Source of the DNA: Deltaproteobacteria bacterium
GTDB lineage: Bacteria; Myxococcota_A; UBA9042; PHBI01; JACKFB01
Length of the DNA: 64,000 nt
Direction: 5' to 3'
NCBI GenBank assembly: GCA_020632695.1
Contig: JACKFB010000010.1
Span: forward strand, 62,001-126,000
Shown here: positions 16,367 to 25,851 of the stretch, one piece after another
How the letters are laid out: each line of letters begins with the position of its first letter
Numbering within the stretch: the stretch's first letter is position 1
The notes under the pieces: model-generated
The model's database searches: none
The model's input: the letters and a program-made list of their open reading frames with translations, nothing else
Told to the model about the DNA's origin: nothing
Translations under genes and position numbers: made by a program

Positions 16367-17028
16367 TGAACCGGCTCTCCGCCACGCGCCTGCCCGGCGG
16401 CTTCACGCTGGTCGAGGTCCTGATCGTCGTCGTCGTGTCGACGCTGGGCTTCGTCGCGCTCTTCGGCATGCAGGTGGCCACCTTGCGCGGCCTGGCGAAC
16501 ACGCGGCGCATCATCGAGGCCACGAACCTGGCGGAGAACTTCCTGGAGCAGCTCCGAGTCGAGTTCTCCCAGTGGACCGAGGAGCCCAATCAAGGCCTCG
16601 ACGGGTCGGGTGTGTTCCCCCACCTCTCCGGTCTGCCCGTCGGCCCGGCCGCCGCGGCGGGGGCCCAGACCGACGGCGGCGAGGTGACCGGCGCGCCCGC
16701 GTGGGTCATCGGCGACGACGGCCTCGGCACCGATCGTCGCGTGAGCGTGGTCGGAGATCTGGATCCCACGGGCACCAACGCCGGCATCCGGGCGGCGTCC
16801 ATCTCACCGGGAAGTGGCGATCTGGAGCAGCCATTCTGCCTGCACTATCGCCTGACCTGGCTCATCCCGAACCGCTCGATCCGCGCTGAGGTCGAGGTGG
16901 TGTGGCCCCTGGAGTCCGCCAACATGGAGGCCTTCCTGGACTGCGACACGCTCGCCTCCGCCGCGCTCGGCGATCTGCGCTCGGTCAGTCTGACCACCAA
17001 CCTCTCCGTCAACACGTTCTTGCGATGA
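16366..17028 (+). CDS. Minor pilin, PilV-like
   Basis: The 220-residue product has a leader ending LPGG and a prepilin site G^FTLVEVLIVVVV with Glu at +5, followed by a hydrophobic helix and a heptad-like segment (NTRRIIEATNLAENFLEQLR) typical of PilV. The ATG shares one base with the preceding stop (TGATG), so translation is coupled. The C-terminal half is beta-rich and carries two Cys. PilV-type subunits prime pilus assembly with PilW, PilX and PilY1, whose homologues follow directly. Assignment to PilV rather than PilE/FimU rests mainly on order and the helix pattern. Confidence 0.8.
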   Translation: MNRLSATRLPGGFTLVEVLIVVVVSTLGFVALFGMQVATLRGLANTRRIIEATNLAENFLEQLRVEFSQWTEEPNQGLDGSGVFPHLSGLPVGPAAAAGAQTDGGEVTGAPAWVIGDDGLGTDRRVSVVGDLDPTGTNAGIRAASISPGSGDLEQPFCLHYRLTWLIPNRSIRAEVEVVWPLESANMEAFLDCDTLASAALGDLRSVSLTTNLSVNTFLR

Positions 17029-18218
17029 GGCGGCAGATGACCGACGCGCCTCGAGGGGCTGCTCAGAGCCGGAATGTGACGCCGCGACGCCGCGCCGGCG
17101 GCTTCACGCTGATCGAGCTGATGGTCGCCGTGCTGGTGGGCACCATCGTGGCGGCGGGCATCTACCTGATGTACGCCCAGAGCGCCAAGGGCTACCGGAT
17201 CCAGAACCAGACGCTGGACGCGCTGGGCGAGCTGCGGACGGCGGCGCGCCAGGTGCGGGCCGACCTTCGGAGCGCCGGCTACAACGCGCCCGTGCAGTCG
17301 GTCGTCGAGACCTGGGTCATCCCCCCGACCGGGGTGACGTTGACCGCCGTGGTCGTGGAGGCGGACCCGGACATCCCCGTGGCCGTGCCGACCGCGAACG
17401 AGAACATCGCGCCCCAGCGGATTCGCCTGCTCGGTGATTTCTGGAGCCAGCAGGTCTACACGGCGCAGCGGGTCGCGGGCACCGAGGTGCAGATCGAGTG
17501 GAACCCGGCCGCGCGATCGGCCGGCGGCGACGGCGACGAGGACGACTTCCGGCGCATCTTCGCGACCGACCGGATGCTGCGCATCGAGGGCTACGGCGTG
17601 GCCCGGCGCGAGCAGATCATCCCTATCTCGTCGGTGACGTGGAACGGTCCGGGCGAGCTGCAGACCATCAACCTGACCGACACGGTGACGGCGGTGGGCG
17701 GCTTCGGCAGCGGCAGCGAGATCTCGGTCATCGGCTACCGGCGCTATCGGCTGGCCAATGACGTGCGACGGGACACCGACAGCCTCAAGTACGACCTGAT
17801 CCGCGAGGACCTGGACCCCACGGGGGCGCCCATCGACGGCTCGGCGCTCATCGTCGCCGAGAACATGGTGGATCTGCAGGTGTACGACCTGTGCCTCAAC
17901 GTGACGGCGCCCGATCCGGCGACGATGCAGCAGGTCCCCGTGCAGATCCAGTGCTTCCCGACCCTGGCCGACCTGGAGGCCTCGGGGCGCACCCTCGACA
18001 CCACGCCGGCGAACGCCAGCCACCTGTTGCGGTCGATGACCGTGAAGCTGGCCGCGCGCACCCCCTACGAGGACGAGACCGTGCCCTTCGCCCCGCGCCC
18101 CTCGGTCGATGAGCCGCTGCGGGCGTTCGAGCTGGATCCTGCCGTGATCGGCGCGGCGCGGGTGTTCGAGATGGGCGTGATGACCGCCCTCACCAGCATC
18201 CAGGCGCGGAGGCAATGA
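17025..18218 (+). CDS. Minor pilin, PilW-like
   Basis: This 397-residue protein has a long basic leader of about 26 residues, then G^FTLIELMVAVLVGTIVAAG and the YxxxxQSAKGY-type segment usual in PilW, with a large C-terminal head. Its length fits PilW (300-400 residues). The ATG at 17025 overlaps the previous stop by ATGA. A second in-frame ATG at 17037 would shorten the leader by four residues and is equally possible. It overlaps the next gene by 4 bases as well. In pilus systems PilW acts with PilV, PilX and PilY1 at the fibre tip; the same role is inferred here. Confidence 0.82.
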   Translation: MRRQMTDAPRGAAQSRNVTPRRRAGGFTLIELMVAVLVGTIVAAGIYLMYAQSAKGYRIQNQTLDALGELRTAARQVRADLRSAGYNAPVQSVVETWVIPPTGVTLTAVVVEADPDIPVAVPTANENIAPQRIRLLGDFWSQQVYTAQRVAGTEVQIEWNPAARSAGGDGDEDDFRRIFATDRMLRIEGYGVARREQIIPISSVTWNGPGELQTINLTDTVTAVGGFGSGSEISVIGYRRYRLANDVRRDTDSLKYDLIREDLDPTGAPIDGSALIVAENMVDLQVYDLCLNVTAPDPATMQQVPVQIQCFPTLADLEASGRTLDTTPANASHLLRSMTVKLAARTPYEDETVPFAPRPSVDEPLRAFELDPAVIGAARVFEMGVMTALTSIQARRQ

Positions 18219-18874
18219 TGAGAAGCTGCGTCACATCCAGACTCCGCCGAGCGCTGAAGGACCGGCGCGGTTCGATGCTCATCATCGCGCTGATGGTGCT
18301 GCTCGCGCTCACCAGCCTCGGGCTGGTCGCCGTCCAGACGGTCAGCTCGGCGCTCGGATACGCCGGCAATTCGCGGCGCAGCGCCAGCGCCTTTCGCGTC
18401 ACCGAGGGGGGCGCGTTCACGTCGCTCGCCTACGCCAGCTCGCTGGGGGCCGACATCTTCGTCACGAAGGTGGACGAGGCCATCGCCGGCTCGGGCAAGG
18501 CGGTCTGGGACGCTTCACAGATGGCGCCCGACGCCGAGTGGTTCGACCTGAGCGCCGAAGGCAGCTTCGGCTATGAAGGCGCCCAGGCGGTGGCGTCGGC
18601 CACGGCCTTCGGGAGCCCGGGGGTCGCGCCCTACGAGGTGAGCGTGAACGTATCACCCACCGGGATGCGGCAGCCGCTGGTGGGCTACAGCTTCGGCGGC
18701 AAGGGCGCCAGGTGCCGGTTCAAGTACCGGCTCGACTCCGAGGGGCGCGTCGGCCAGACCTTCTCCGGTGCCCCCGCCGACGCAGCGTTCGAGGTGTGGC
18801 AGCGCGTCCGCGCGACCACCTTCGTCGGACCGCTGTCCTGTGATCAGGTCTCCGGGGCGATCGGCGCGATATGA
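18215..18874 (+). CDS. PilX-like minor pilin
   Basis: The 219-residue protein has a basic leader, then RRGSMLIIALMVLLALTSLGLVAVQ. The sequence after the Gly lacks the +5 Glu and the Phe at +1, as is normal for PilX/GspK-type subunits that cap the pilus tip. The rest is mixed and ends with two Cys-containing strands. ATGATG at 18215/18218 overlaps the PilW-like stop. The gene precedes pilY1, matching the canonical order of minor pilin operons. Confidence 0.72.
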   Translation: MMRSCVTSRLRRALKDRRGSMLIIALMVLLALTSLGLVAVQTVSSALGYAGNSRRSASAFRVTEGGAFTSLAYASSLGADIFVTKVDEAIAGSGKAVWDASQMAPDAEWFDLSAEGSFGYEGAQAVASATAFGSPGVAPYEVSVNVSPTGMRQPLVGYSFGGKGARCRFKYRLDSEGRVGQTFSGAPADAAFEVWQRVRATTFVGPLSCDQVSGAIGAI

Positions 18875-18887
18875 CGGGAGTGCACAC

Positions 18888-21800
18888 ATGATTCGAACGA
18901 GGCGAGCGACCGCCGAGAGGCGTGGTGGCTCGAGCGGACCGGCGATGCCGGGCGCGGCTCGTCGGGCTGCCGTGCTCGGGCTCGTGCTCGCGGGCGTGCT
19001 GCCGGCGGGCACCGCCCTGGCGCAGCTCGATCCCGCGAGCACGGTCAAGCCCATGGTGCTGATCCTTCTCGATACGTCCGGCAGCATGGAGTACGAGGCG
19101 GGCACCGCCGCGACCCCGTCGGCGGAGTTCATCTCCCCGCTCTGCGAAGAGCCCTCGGTGCTGAGCCCCGCACAGGCCCTGGGCACCTACGAGAAGTCTC
19201 GCCTGCTGGTGGCGAAGGAGGTCCTGACCGGCACCATCCAGGACTACTGGTGCCAGTACGATCACCGCGACGCGAACCCCGGCGCCGAGGACTATCTCTA
19301 CCCCATCCCGCAGGTGAAGGCCTGCTCGGGAGACGACGGCACGGGCTGCAAGCCGCCGGTGCAGGCCTTCGACGGCGTCTTCGACATCTTCCGCGACACC
19401 ATCAAGTTCGGCTTCATGACCTTCGACTCGCTGGACTCGAACGCCATCAGCTCGGACGGGATGTGGAGCTACGGGCCCGACGCCTCCGGTTTCCTCGGAT
19501 TGAATCTCGGCGCCCGCAACGCGCTGTGGGGCGACCCGAACACCCCGAACCAGTGGGATGACGCCAGCAACACCTGGCTCTACAACGACGAGGATCGCGC
19601 CCTCAACAACCGCGGGCAGCTCATCTCCCCTCCGCTGAGCGACGACTTCGGGCCCGTCCGGAGCGTCAACCGCAACGCCCAGTACGAGGTGAACACGACC
19701 ATCGGCTTCTGGGGCACGCCCCTGGCCCCGATGCTCGACGACTCGCGCTACTTCCTGCTCAACGACCCGACGGTGCGCCCCTACGACCCGGGCACGGGCA
19801 CGGGCGATCCCTACTCGAACTGCCGCCCGCGCACGGTCGTGCTCATCACCGACGGCCGCGCCAGCCAGGGCGAGGGCGAAGGCGGCTACCCCACCACGCT
19901 CCAGGCGGTCATCGACCTGACGAACACGCCGCCCACCGGGGTCGACGTGTACGTCATCGGCTTCAACCTGGCCGACACGGACACGAGCGTGCTGGACCAG
20001 CTCGATCCCGACCAGGGCGGCCCGGCCGACGGCGTCTACCGCGCCAACACCGCCGCGGAGCTGCAGGTCGCGCTGGCGCAGGTGCTGGCCCTGGTGCAGC
20101 CGGAGACCCAGAGCCGCACCGAGGTCACCTACACGAACGCCACCAAGTCCACGCTGGACCTGCAGTACCAGTTCAACGCGGCCTTCCAGCCCGACAAGTT
20201 CGTGCCCACCAACCTCAACGGCATCCTCGAGCAGCTCGTGTTCCAGTGCCACCAGGACTGCGCTGCGGTGAGCAGCCGCGGCTCGAGCTGCGCGCGCGAC
20301 CTCATCAGCATCCACAAGCGGCTCAACGACCGTGACAACGCGACGCGCACGCTCTACACGACGGTGAAGGGCGTCCGCACGCCGCTGCAGACGAACCTGG
20401 CGGATCTGCCGACCGACGCCGACGAGATGGCCGACATCTTCGGCGTACCGCAGAGCGGCGAGCTGTCCCAGGTGACTCCCGGCTCCTTCGACGCGCTGGG
20501 CCATCCGCAGCTCTCCACCGACGTGCTCGGGCTGGCCACCGACCTGGACGTCCAGCGCGAGTACCTCCGCCAGCTCATCCAGCTGGTGCGCGCCGACGAC
20601 GGCACGATGCGCACCGACCACCACATGGGCGCCATCACCCACACGACCCCGGTCGTCCAGGAGGCCCCGCGCGTGGGCCAGTTCCCGATCCGGAGCTGGA
20701 ACAAGTACGTCGACACGCCGCTCACCGACACGGGCTTCGAGTACGCGCCGAAGTGCCGGCCGACGGTGCTCTACACCGGCACCCACGACGGCCTCATCCA
20801 CGCCTTCCGCGTCGACCACAAGTCGAGCGTCGAGGCGGGCTGCACGGCCGTGCCGGCGCAGTCCGACGACGACGTCGGCACCGAGCTGTGGGCCATCGCG
20901 CCGCAGCACCTGCTCGCCAACGCCCACTCGCTGGTCGGCCGGTACCACTTCCTGATGGACGGGCAGATCGCGCTGCGGGACATCCTGCTCGAGCGCGGAA
21001 ACCCCGTCGGGGCCGACCTGGCCGCCGAGGCGATGAGCTGGCGTTCGGTGCTGCTCGCCGGCTACGGCGTCGGCGGCCGCGGCTACATCGCGCTGGACGT
21101 CACCAACCCCCTGGCCGGGCCCAAGGTGATGTGGGAGATCGACCAGAATCGACGCTGCATCGCGGGCACGTGCAACACGGCGAGCGTCGGCGCCGACAAC
21201 GACTTCGGCAAGCTCGGCCTCACCACCTCGCGGCCGGCCTTCGGCACCGTCTTCATCGGTGGGCAGGAGATCGCCATCGCCGTGCTGGCTGGCGGCGACT
21301 CGCCCGACGACAGCTCCAACCCCGAGGCGGGGCGCGTCGTCTACGTGGTCGACGTGAAGACCGGCTCCAAGCTGGCGGAGTTCTCGAACGCCACCGGCAC
21401 CATCCTGGACGCGGACGGCAACGCCTCCACCCTCACCAGCGCCTTCACCGGCTCCCCCACGGTCTACTCCGACACGCCGGGCGTGGTCTCCACGCGGGCC
21501 TTCCTCGGCGACGCCGGCGGGCGGATGTGGCGCCTGGACCTGGCCAGCGAGAACAAGACCGACTGGAAGCTCCAGCTCTTCTACGACCCCTACGCCGCGG
21601 GGGGCCCCCTGGCGACCACCGACCCGCAGGAGCGGCAGCCGGCCTTCGGGCGCCCGGCGGTGGCGCTGGCCAACGCCGGCGGGGATCTCGTCGTGGTCTA
21701 CGGCACCGGGGACATCGACTTCGTGAGCACCGGATCGACGGTGCGCTCCGGCTTCTTCTCGGTGAAGGAGTCGCTGGCCAGCGACGGCAGCCTCACCGCC

Positions 21801-22319
21801 GAGGAGCGCTGGTACCAGCTCCTCGAGCCCGAGGAGAAGGCCACGGGCGAGCCGCTGATCTTCAACAGCGTGGCCTACTTCACCTCCTACCTCTTCGACC
21901 CGCTCGACGCGTGCGAGAAGGGCACCGGGCGCCTCTACGGGGTGCACTTCACCGACAACGACGGCTCTGCAGACGCTCCCGTCGCAGCGCTCGACGAGGA
22001 CGGCGACCCGCTCACCCAGGACGACGTGACCTTCGTCAGCACCGGTTCAGCGGTCCCCTACGGCGTGCAGGTGGTGGAGCGACCGGCCTGCATCCCCGAC
22101 AACTCGTCGGCGCCCGCGGGCACGCCGACGCCTCCCGGCGGCGTCATCCGCGGCGATCTCGAGCTGCTGGTGAACGTGGCGCGCGGCACCGGGGGGGCGC
22201 CCAACATGACGCCGCCCAACGTGAACCCGACCGACATCGGCGCGACCAGCATCTCCCGGACCCTGTCCGCGTCGGGCGAGATGCTGCAGTCGTCTGCGTG
22301 GGGCTATGTGCTGTATTGA
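18888..22319 (+). CDS. pilY1: PilY1-like type IV pilus tip adhesin
   Basis: The 1,143-residue exported protein starts with a signal peptide of about 45 residues (extended basic N-region, cleavage near TALA). Residues ~57-430 form a von Willebrand factor A domain with the MIDAS motif DTSGS near 62-66 and VLITDGRAS later. The C-terminal half (~580-1100) is a PilY1-type beta-propeller: ATHDGLIHAFRVDHK-like blades, GYGVGGRGYIALDVTN, and FLGDAGGRMWRLDL. A calcium-loop-like DADGNAS lies in the propeller. The ATG at 18888 has GGGAG 7 bases upstream. It follows the minor pilins, as in classical fimU-pilVWXY1E operons, and probably sits at the pilus tip or cell surface controlling adhesion and retraction. 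Confidence 0.93.
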   Translation: MIRTRRATAERRGGSSGPAMPGAARRAAVLGLVLAGVLPAGTALAQLDPASTVKPMVLILLDTSGSMEYEAGTAATPSAEFISPLCEEPSVLSPAQALGTYEKSRLLVAKEVLTGTIQDYWCQYDHRDANPGAEDYLYPIPQVKACSGDDGTGCKPPVQAFDGVFDIFRDTIKFGFMTFDSLDSNAISSDGMWSYGPDASGFLGLNLGARNALWGDPNTPNQWDDASNTWLYNDEDRALNNRGQLISPPLSDDFGPVRSVNRNAQYEVNTTIGFWGTPLAPMLDDSRYFLLNDPTVRPYDPGTGTGDPYSNCRPRTVVLITDGRASQGEGEGGYPTTLQAVIDLTNTPPTGVDVYVIGFNLADTDTSVLDQLDPDQGGPADGVYRANTAAELQVALAQVLALVQPETQSRTEVTYTNATKSTLDLQYQFNAAFQPDKFVPTNLNGILEQLVFQCHQDCAAVSSRGSSCARDLISIHKRLNDRDNATRTLYTTVKGVRTPLQTNLADLPTDADEMADIFGVPQSGELSQVTPGSFDALGHPQLSTDVLGLATDLDVQREYLRQLIQLVRADDGTMRTDHHMGAITHTTPVVQEAPRVGQFPIRSWNKYVDTPLTDTGFEYAPKCRPTVLYTGTHDGLIHAFRVDHKSSVEAGCTAVPAQSDDDVGTELWAIAPQHLLANAHSLVGRYHFLMDGQIALRDILLERGNPVGADLAAEAMSWRSVLLAGYGVGGRGYIALDVTNPLAGPKVMWEIDQNRRCIAGTCNTASVGADNDFGKLGLTTSRPAFGTVFIGGQEIAIAVLAGGDSPDDSSNPEAGRVVYVVDVKTGSKLAEFSNATGTILDADGNASTLTSAFTGSPTVYSDTPGVVSTRAFLGDAGGRMWRLDLASENKTDWKLQLFYDPYAAGGPLATTDPQERQPAFGRPAVALANAGGDLVVVYGTGDIDFVSTGSTVRSGFFSVKESLASDGSLTAEERWYQLLEPEEKATGEPLIFNSVAYFTSYLFDPLDACEKGTGRLYGVHFTDNDGSADAPVAALDEDGDPLTQDDVTFVSTGSAVPYGVQVVERPACIPDNSSAPAGTPTPPGGVIRGDLELLVNVARGTGGAPNMTPPNVNPTDIGATSISRTLSASGEMLQSSAWGYVLY

Positions 22320-23115
22320 GGCGACGAGCGGCGCCCGCGCCGCCCGCGCGGTGATGCTGCTGGTGGCCTTCGCGCTCTGCGGCGCCTGCTCGCGGACGCC
22401 CGAGGTCGCCCCCCAGGCCGCGGCGCCGCCGCCAGCGCCCTCGCCGACCACCCCGGCGGCCCCCGAGCACCCGTCGCGGCTCGACGCCTTCGGCAACCTG
22501 CGTGGCTCCGGCGAGCGGGTGCTCGGCTTCGAGATCCCGGTCGGCGCGGAGCGGCGTGCCGAGGGCGTGCAGGGGCCCGTCTACTACGTGGAGGCCAACC
22601 GGGAGCGGCTGATGCGCTACTTCCGCAGCCGAGGGCACAGCCTCCTCGAGCGGCTGAGCGACCTGGAGATCCGCCACACCGGCCGCACGCTCCGAGGCTC
22701 ACCGGACGCCCCGAAGGAGGCGGTCGTGCGCGCCACGCCCGGGCCCGGCCCCGGGTGGACGCTCAGCTTCGACAAGGGAGAGCCCACCCCGCTGGCCAAG
22801 CCAGCGCTGATCGAGCTCATCGAGGCCGAGCGGGCCTTCATCGCCGAGGGCGAAGACGGCGAGGCCGAGGCGGCGGGGGGCGAGGCCGAGGCGGCCGCGA
22901 GGCCGGGGACCGACGGCGAGCCGCTCGAGGACCACCAGGGAACGCCCGGCGCGCCCGTCGCGCATGCTCACGGCGCCGGCGCACCGGCGGCGGACCGCGC
23001 GGCGCTGAGGCGCTCGGCGCTGGAGCGGCACGTCGCTCCCGAGCGCGGCCGCGACCTGTCCAAGCGCATCTACGAGTACGTGAAGGCCCACCCCGATCGC
23101 GGCTTCCTGGACTGA
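22306..23115 (+). CDS. Lipoprotein of unknown function downstream of pilY1
   Basis: The 269-residue product begins 14 bases before the pilY1 stop and has a hydrophobic segment with lipobox ALCGAC (Cys28). After a Pro/Ala-rich linker comes a compact domain (~45-140) with VYYVEANRERLMRYFRSRG and a segment resembling a membrane-associated alpha/beta domain, then an acidic Ala/Glu-rich stretch (about 185-210) and a basic C-terminus. I do not recognise a family. The overlap with pilY1 suggests cotranslation and a link to the pilus cluster. An internal ATG at 22354 would still leave a lipobox, but with almost no N-region. Confidence 0.75.
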   Translation: MCCIEATSGARAARAVMLLVAFALCGACSRTPEVAPQAAAPPPAPSPTTPAAPEHPSRLDAFGNLRGSGERVLGFEIPVGAERRAEGVQGPVYYVEANRERLMRYFRSRGHSLLERLSDLEIRHTGRTLRGSPDAPKEAVVRATPGPGPGWTLSFDKGEPTPLAKPALIELIEAERAFIAEGEDGEAEAAGGEAEAAARPGTDGEPLEDHQGTPGAPVAHAHGAGAPAADRAALRRSALERHVAPERGRDLSKRIYEYVKAHPDRGFLD

Positions 23116-23241
23116 GGACGGCGCTCGCGCGCGCCCTCGGCCGCCACCGCGCGTGGGGCGGCGGGGAATCGCGGGGATCAGCCGCCTGTTGCAACCACTG
23201 GCCTGCGCGGCGAAGATCGCCTCGGCCTCGGGAGGGTGACG

Positions 23242-24297
23242 GTGGCGAGAACGCGGGTGAGTGGGTTGTGTTGCGGGATCCTCGGGTTGGCGCTGGCGGC
23301 GATGGCGCCGGGGGCGCGCGCCCAGTCGGATGACGCGCGGCTGGGGCTCGGGCTGAAGGCCGTGGTGCAGGGGAACGAGAAGCCCGCGATCACGGTGGCC
23401 CCACGCGAGGCGCTCCGCTCGATCGAGGTGACGTTGAAGCGGCGCGGCGACGGCGTGGTCCAGCGCCTGAAGGCCGGCAAGGTCGCGGCGGGCGAGCGCA
23501 AGGTGCTGAGCTTCCAGCAGCCGGTGGGCGTGCACACCTACGAGGCGAGCTTCACCGTGCGCTGGGCAGGGGGCGACGAGTCGCAGTTCAGCACGGTGTT
23601 CGACGCGACCCGGGTGGGCAAGCTGGAGCTTCAGATCGGTGCGGGCGACGTGGACCTGGAGGCGCGCACGCTGAGCTTTCGCATCACCAACCCGGCGGCG
23701 AGCGCGGAGCTCATCCTGCTGGGCGAGCACGGGCGGCGCCTCGGCGTGACCCAGGTGCGCTACGACGGCGAGCCGCCGGGCACCCCGCTGCGCCTGACCT
23801 GGGACGGCGTCGCCGGCGAGGTGCTGGCGATGGATCTCAAGGTCACCGACATCGCCGGGTTCTGGACGGGGATGCGCATCACGCCCTTCCACATCGAGAT
23901 CCCCCACGACGAGGTGGTGTTCGAGTCGGGCAGCCACGCCATCCCGCCGTCGGAGGAGCCCAAGCTCGCCAAGACGCTGGGCCTCATTCGCGAGGCGCTC
24001 GCCAAGCACGGCAGCTTGCTGTCGCTGAAGCTCTACGTCGGGGGCTACACCGACACCGTCGGCAGCCGCGCGTCGAACCAGGGGCTCTCGACGCGGCGGG
24101 CGCGGGCGATCGCCGCGTGGTTCCGCAGCCACGGGCTGAGCACGCCGATCCACTACCAGGGCTTCGGCGAGGACGTGCTGGCCAGGCCGACGCCGGACGA
24201 GACGCCGGAGGCGGCAAACCGGCGGGCGATCTACATCCTGGCCAGCCAACCGCCGACCGGCAGCTCGGTGCCGCGCGGAGACTGGCAGGCGCTGTGA
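23242..24297 (+). CDS. OmpA-family protein with C-terminal peptidoglycan-binding domain
   Basis: The protein has a signal peptide (cleavage near GARA), a central beta-sandwich region of about 190 residues, and an OmpA-like domain (about 225-345) marked by the opening strand VVFESGSHAIPP, GGYTDTVGSRASNQGLSTRRA and QGFGEDV, which contains the Asp and Arg that bind diaminopimelate in this fold. The GTG at 23242 lies 6 bases after GGAGG and is preferred to the GTG at 23236, which abuts it. It is the last plus-strand gene after the pilus cluster and converges on an Ig-fold lipoprotein gene. It probably anchors the outer membrane or a surface structure to the cell wall. Confidence 0.85.
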   Translation: MARTRVSGLCCGILGLALAAMAPGARAQSDDARLGLGLKAVVQGNEKPAITVAPREALRSIEVTLKRRGDGVVQRLKAGKVAAGERKVLSFQQPVGVHTYEASFTVRWAGGDESQFSTVFDATRVGKLELQIGAGDVDLEARTLSFRITNPAASAELILLGEHGRRLGVTQVRYDGEPPGTPLRLTWDGVAGEVLAMDLKVTDIAGFWTGMRITPFHIEIPHDEVVFESGSHAIPPSEEPKLAKTLGLIREALAKHGSLLSLKLYVGGYTDTVGSRASNQGLSTRRARAIAAWFRSHGLSTPIHYQGFGEDVLARPTPDETPEAANRRAIYILASQPPTGSSVPRGDWQAL

Positions 24298-24346
24298 GCT
24301 CCCGCCGCGGCGAGCGACCAGCGCGCGTCGCGCGGATGGCTGCCTC

Positions 24347-25711
24347 TCAGAAGCCCAGCGGGACGGTCGGGATCAGGTAGAGCGCCTCGTCGTGGAAGGG
24401 CACGCCCTGGTCGTCCTCGACCCGGGCCGAGAACACGAAGCCCGACAGCGCGATCTGGGTGAAGGGGATCGTGATGGAGACCGCCAGGTTCGGGTCGGTC
24501 ACGCCGCCGGTGATGGAGCCGTCGTCATTCAACGTGAGCCCCGGAGGCAGGCCCCCCTTGGGGATGATCCCCTTCACGAGGTCGGGCAGGGGCTGCTCGC
24601 TCCAGTGTAGCGGCTTCTTCCCGCCCTTGGCGGTGAGCTGGGCGTTGTAGGGGACCGGGATGCCCGAGACGACGACGATGAGGGGCAGGCTGAAGAGCTT
24701 GGTCACGAAGAGGTCCACCGGGTTGTCCCCGATGATCTCGAGCGGGGCGATGACCACCGGCAGCTCGAAGTCCTTCTGGGCCACCAGCGGCTGATCGGCG
24801 TTGTCGAACACCTTGATCGTGAAGGCGTGGAGGCCGCTCTCCTCCGGCTGGCCCTCGATGCGGCCGGTGGCGCTGAGGCTCAGGCCCACCGGGAGCGCGC
24901 CCGCTGACACACCCCAGAAGAGCGGCGGCGTGCCGCCCAGCGCCTCGAGCTGCACCGAGTAGTCCTCGCCAGCCTTGCCCTGGGGGAGCGGCGAGACCGT
25001 CTTGATGGTCAGACCGTTGGCGACCACGCGCAGGGTCAGGGCGACGGTGCGCGACTGAGCACCCTGGTCCTCCACGGTGGCGAAGAAGGGGAACTCGCCC
25101 TTCTGGGTGCTGGTCCCGCTGAGCACGCCGTCGGGTGCGAGCGCGACGCCGGAGGGGAGCACACCCTCGTCCAGGCTCCATGCGTAGGGCGGCTCACCGC
25201 CGGTGGCCTCGAGCGGCTGGGCGAAGGCTGCGCCCTGCAGCACCGGCTCGAGCTCCTCGGTGAGGATGACCAGCTCCGGCACCTGGCACAGGTGGTCGGT
25301 GCAGCGCTCGGAGCCCTCGCAGTCGGCGTCGGTCCCGCACTGGACGCAAGCACCGTCGAAGCAGACGAGCCCGGCGTCGCAGGGGCGGCGCTCGAAGGCC
25401 ACGCCGGCCTTGTTGCAGATGAGCAGCCCGCCGTTGAAGCAGCCCGTCACGTCGGGTGGGCAGATGCGCTCGGGGGGGACGTCCTCGTCGGGCAGCTCGG
25501 GTGCGCCGGTCTCGCCGTCGCCGAGCGCGTCCGGCGCCACGTCGAGGGCGGCGTCCAGGTCTCCCCCGCCCGCGTCGCCAGGGCCAGCGTCCACGTCGCT
25601 GGCCACTTCCGGCGCCAGGTCCGACACCTGGCCGCCACCGCCATCGTCGGCGCATCCAGGGGCGAGGAAGGCAGCCGCCCCGAGGGCGACGAAGAGCAGG
25701 CGACGGACCAC
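24347..25711 (-). CDS. Ig-fold (He_PIG-type) lipoprotein with Cys-rich module
   Basis: The 454-residue product starts at a GTG 5 bases after GGAGG (codons further upstream look non-coding), has a signal sequence with lipobox FLAPGC at about residue 20, and an Asp/Ala/Gly-rich linker. Residues ~80-140 form a Cys-rich module with CNKAGVAFERRPC and CGTDADCEGSERC, similar to modules in other lipoproteins of this window. The C-terminal 300 residues hold about three putative Ig domains with the He_PIG pattern GGxPPYxWSL...GxLPxGxxL...GxxxG. A surface display or binding role is inferred. A TATACT -10-like hexamer lies at 25742-25747 on the same strand. Confidence 0.8.
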   Translation of the reverse strand: MVRRLLFVALGAAAFLAPGCADDGGGGQVSDLAPEVASDVDAGPGDAGGGDLDAALDVAPDALGDGETGAPELPDEDVPPERICPPDVTGCFNGGLLICNKAGVAFERRPCDAGLVCFDGACVQCGTDADCEGSERCTDHLCQVPELVILTEELEPVLQGAAFAQPLEATGGEPPYAWSLDEGVLPSGVALAPDGVLSGTSTQKGEFPFFATVEDQGAQSRTVALTLRVVANGLTIKTVSPLPQGKAGEDYSVQLEALGGTPPLFWGVSAGALPVGLSLSATGRIEGQPEESGLHAFTIKVFDNADQPLVAQKDFELPVVIAPLEIIGDNPVDLFVTKLFSLPLIVVVSGIPVPYNAQLTAKGGKKPLHWSEQPLPDLVKGIIPKGGLPPGLTLNDDGSITGGVTDPNLAVSITIPFTQIALSGFVFSARVEDDQGVPFHDEALYLIPTVPLGF

Positions 25712-25851
25712 GGTGACCTCCGGGGGGGAACGACGCGGCGCAGTATAGCGGAAGAGCGCCCGGCCGCGCCTCGAAGAACGCACGGCGCGGCTTGCCGGTC
25801 CCGAAGCGAAGCTCTAAGTTCGACCCTCGCACCCTCCGGCAGGGACCCCCG

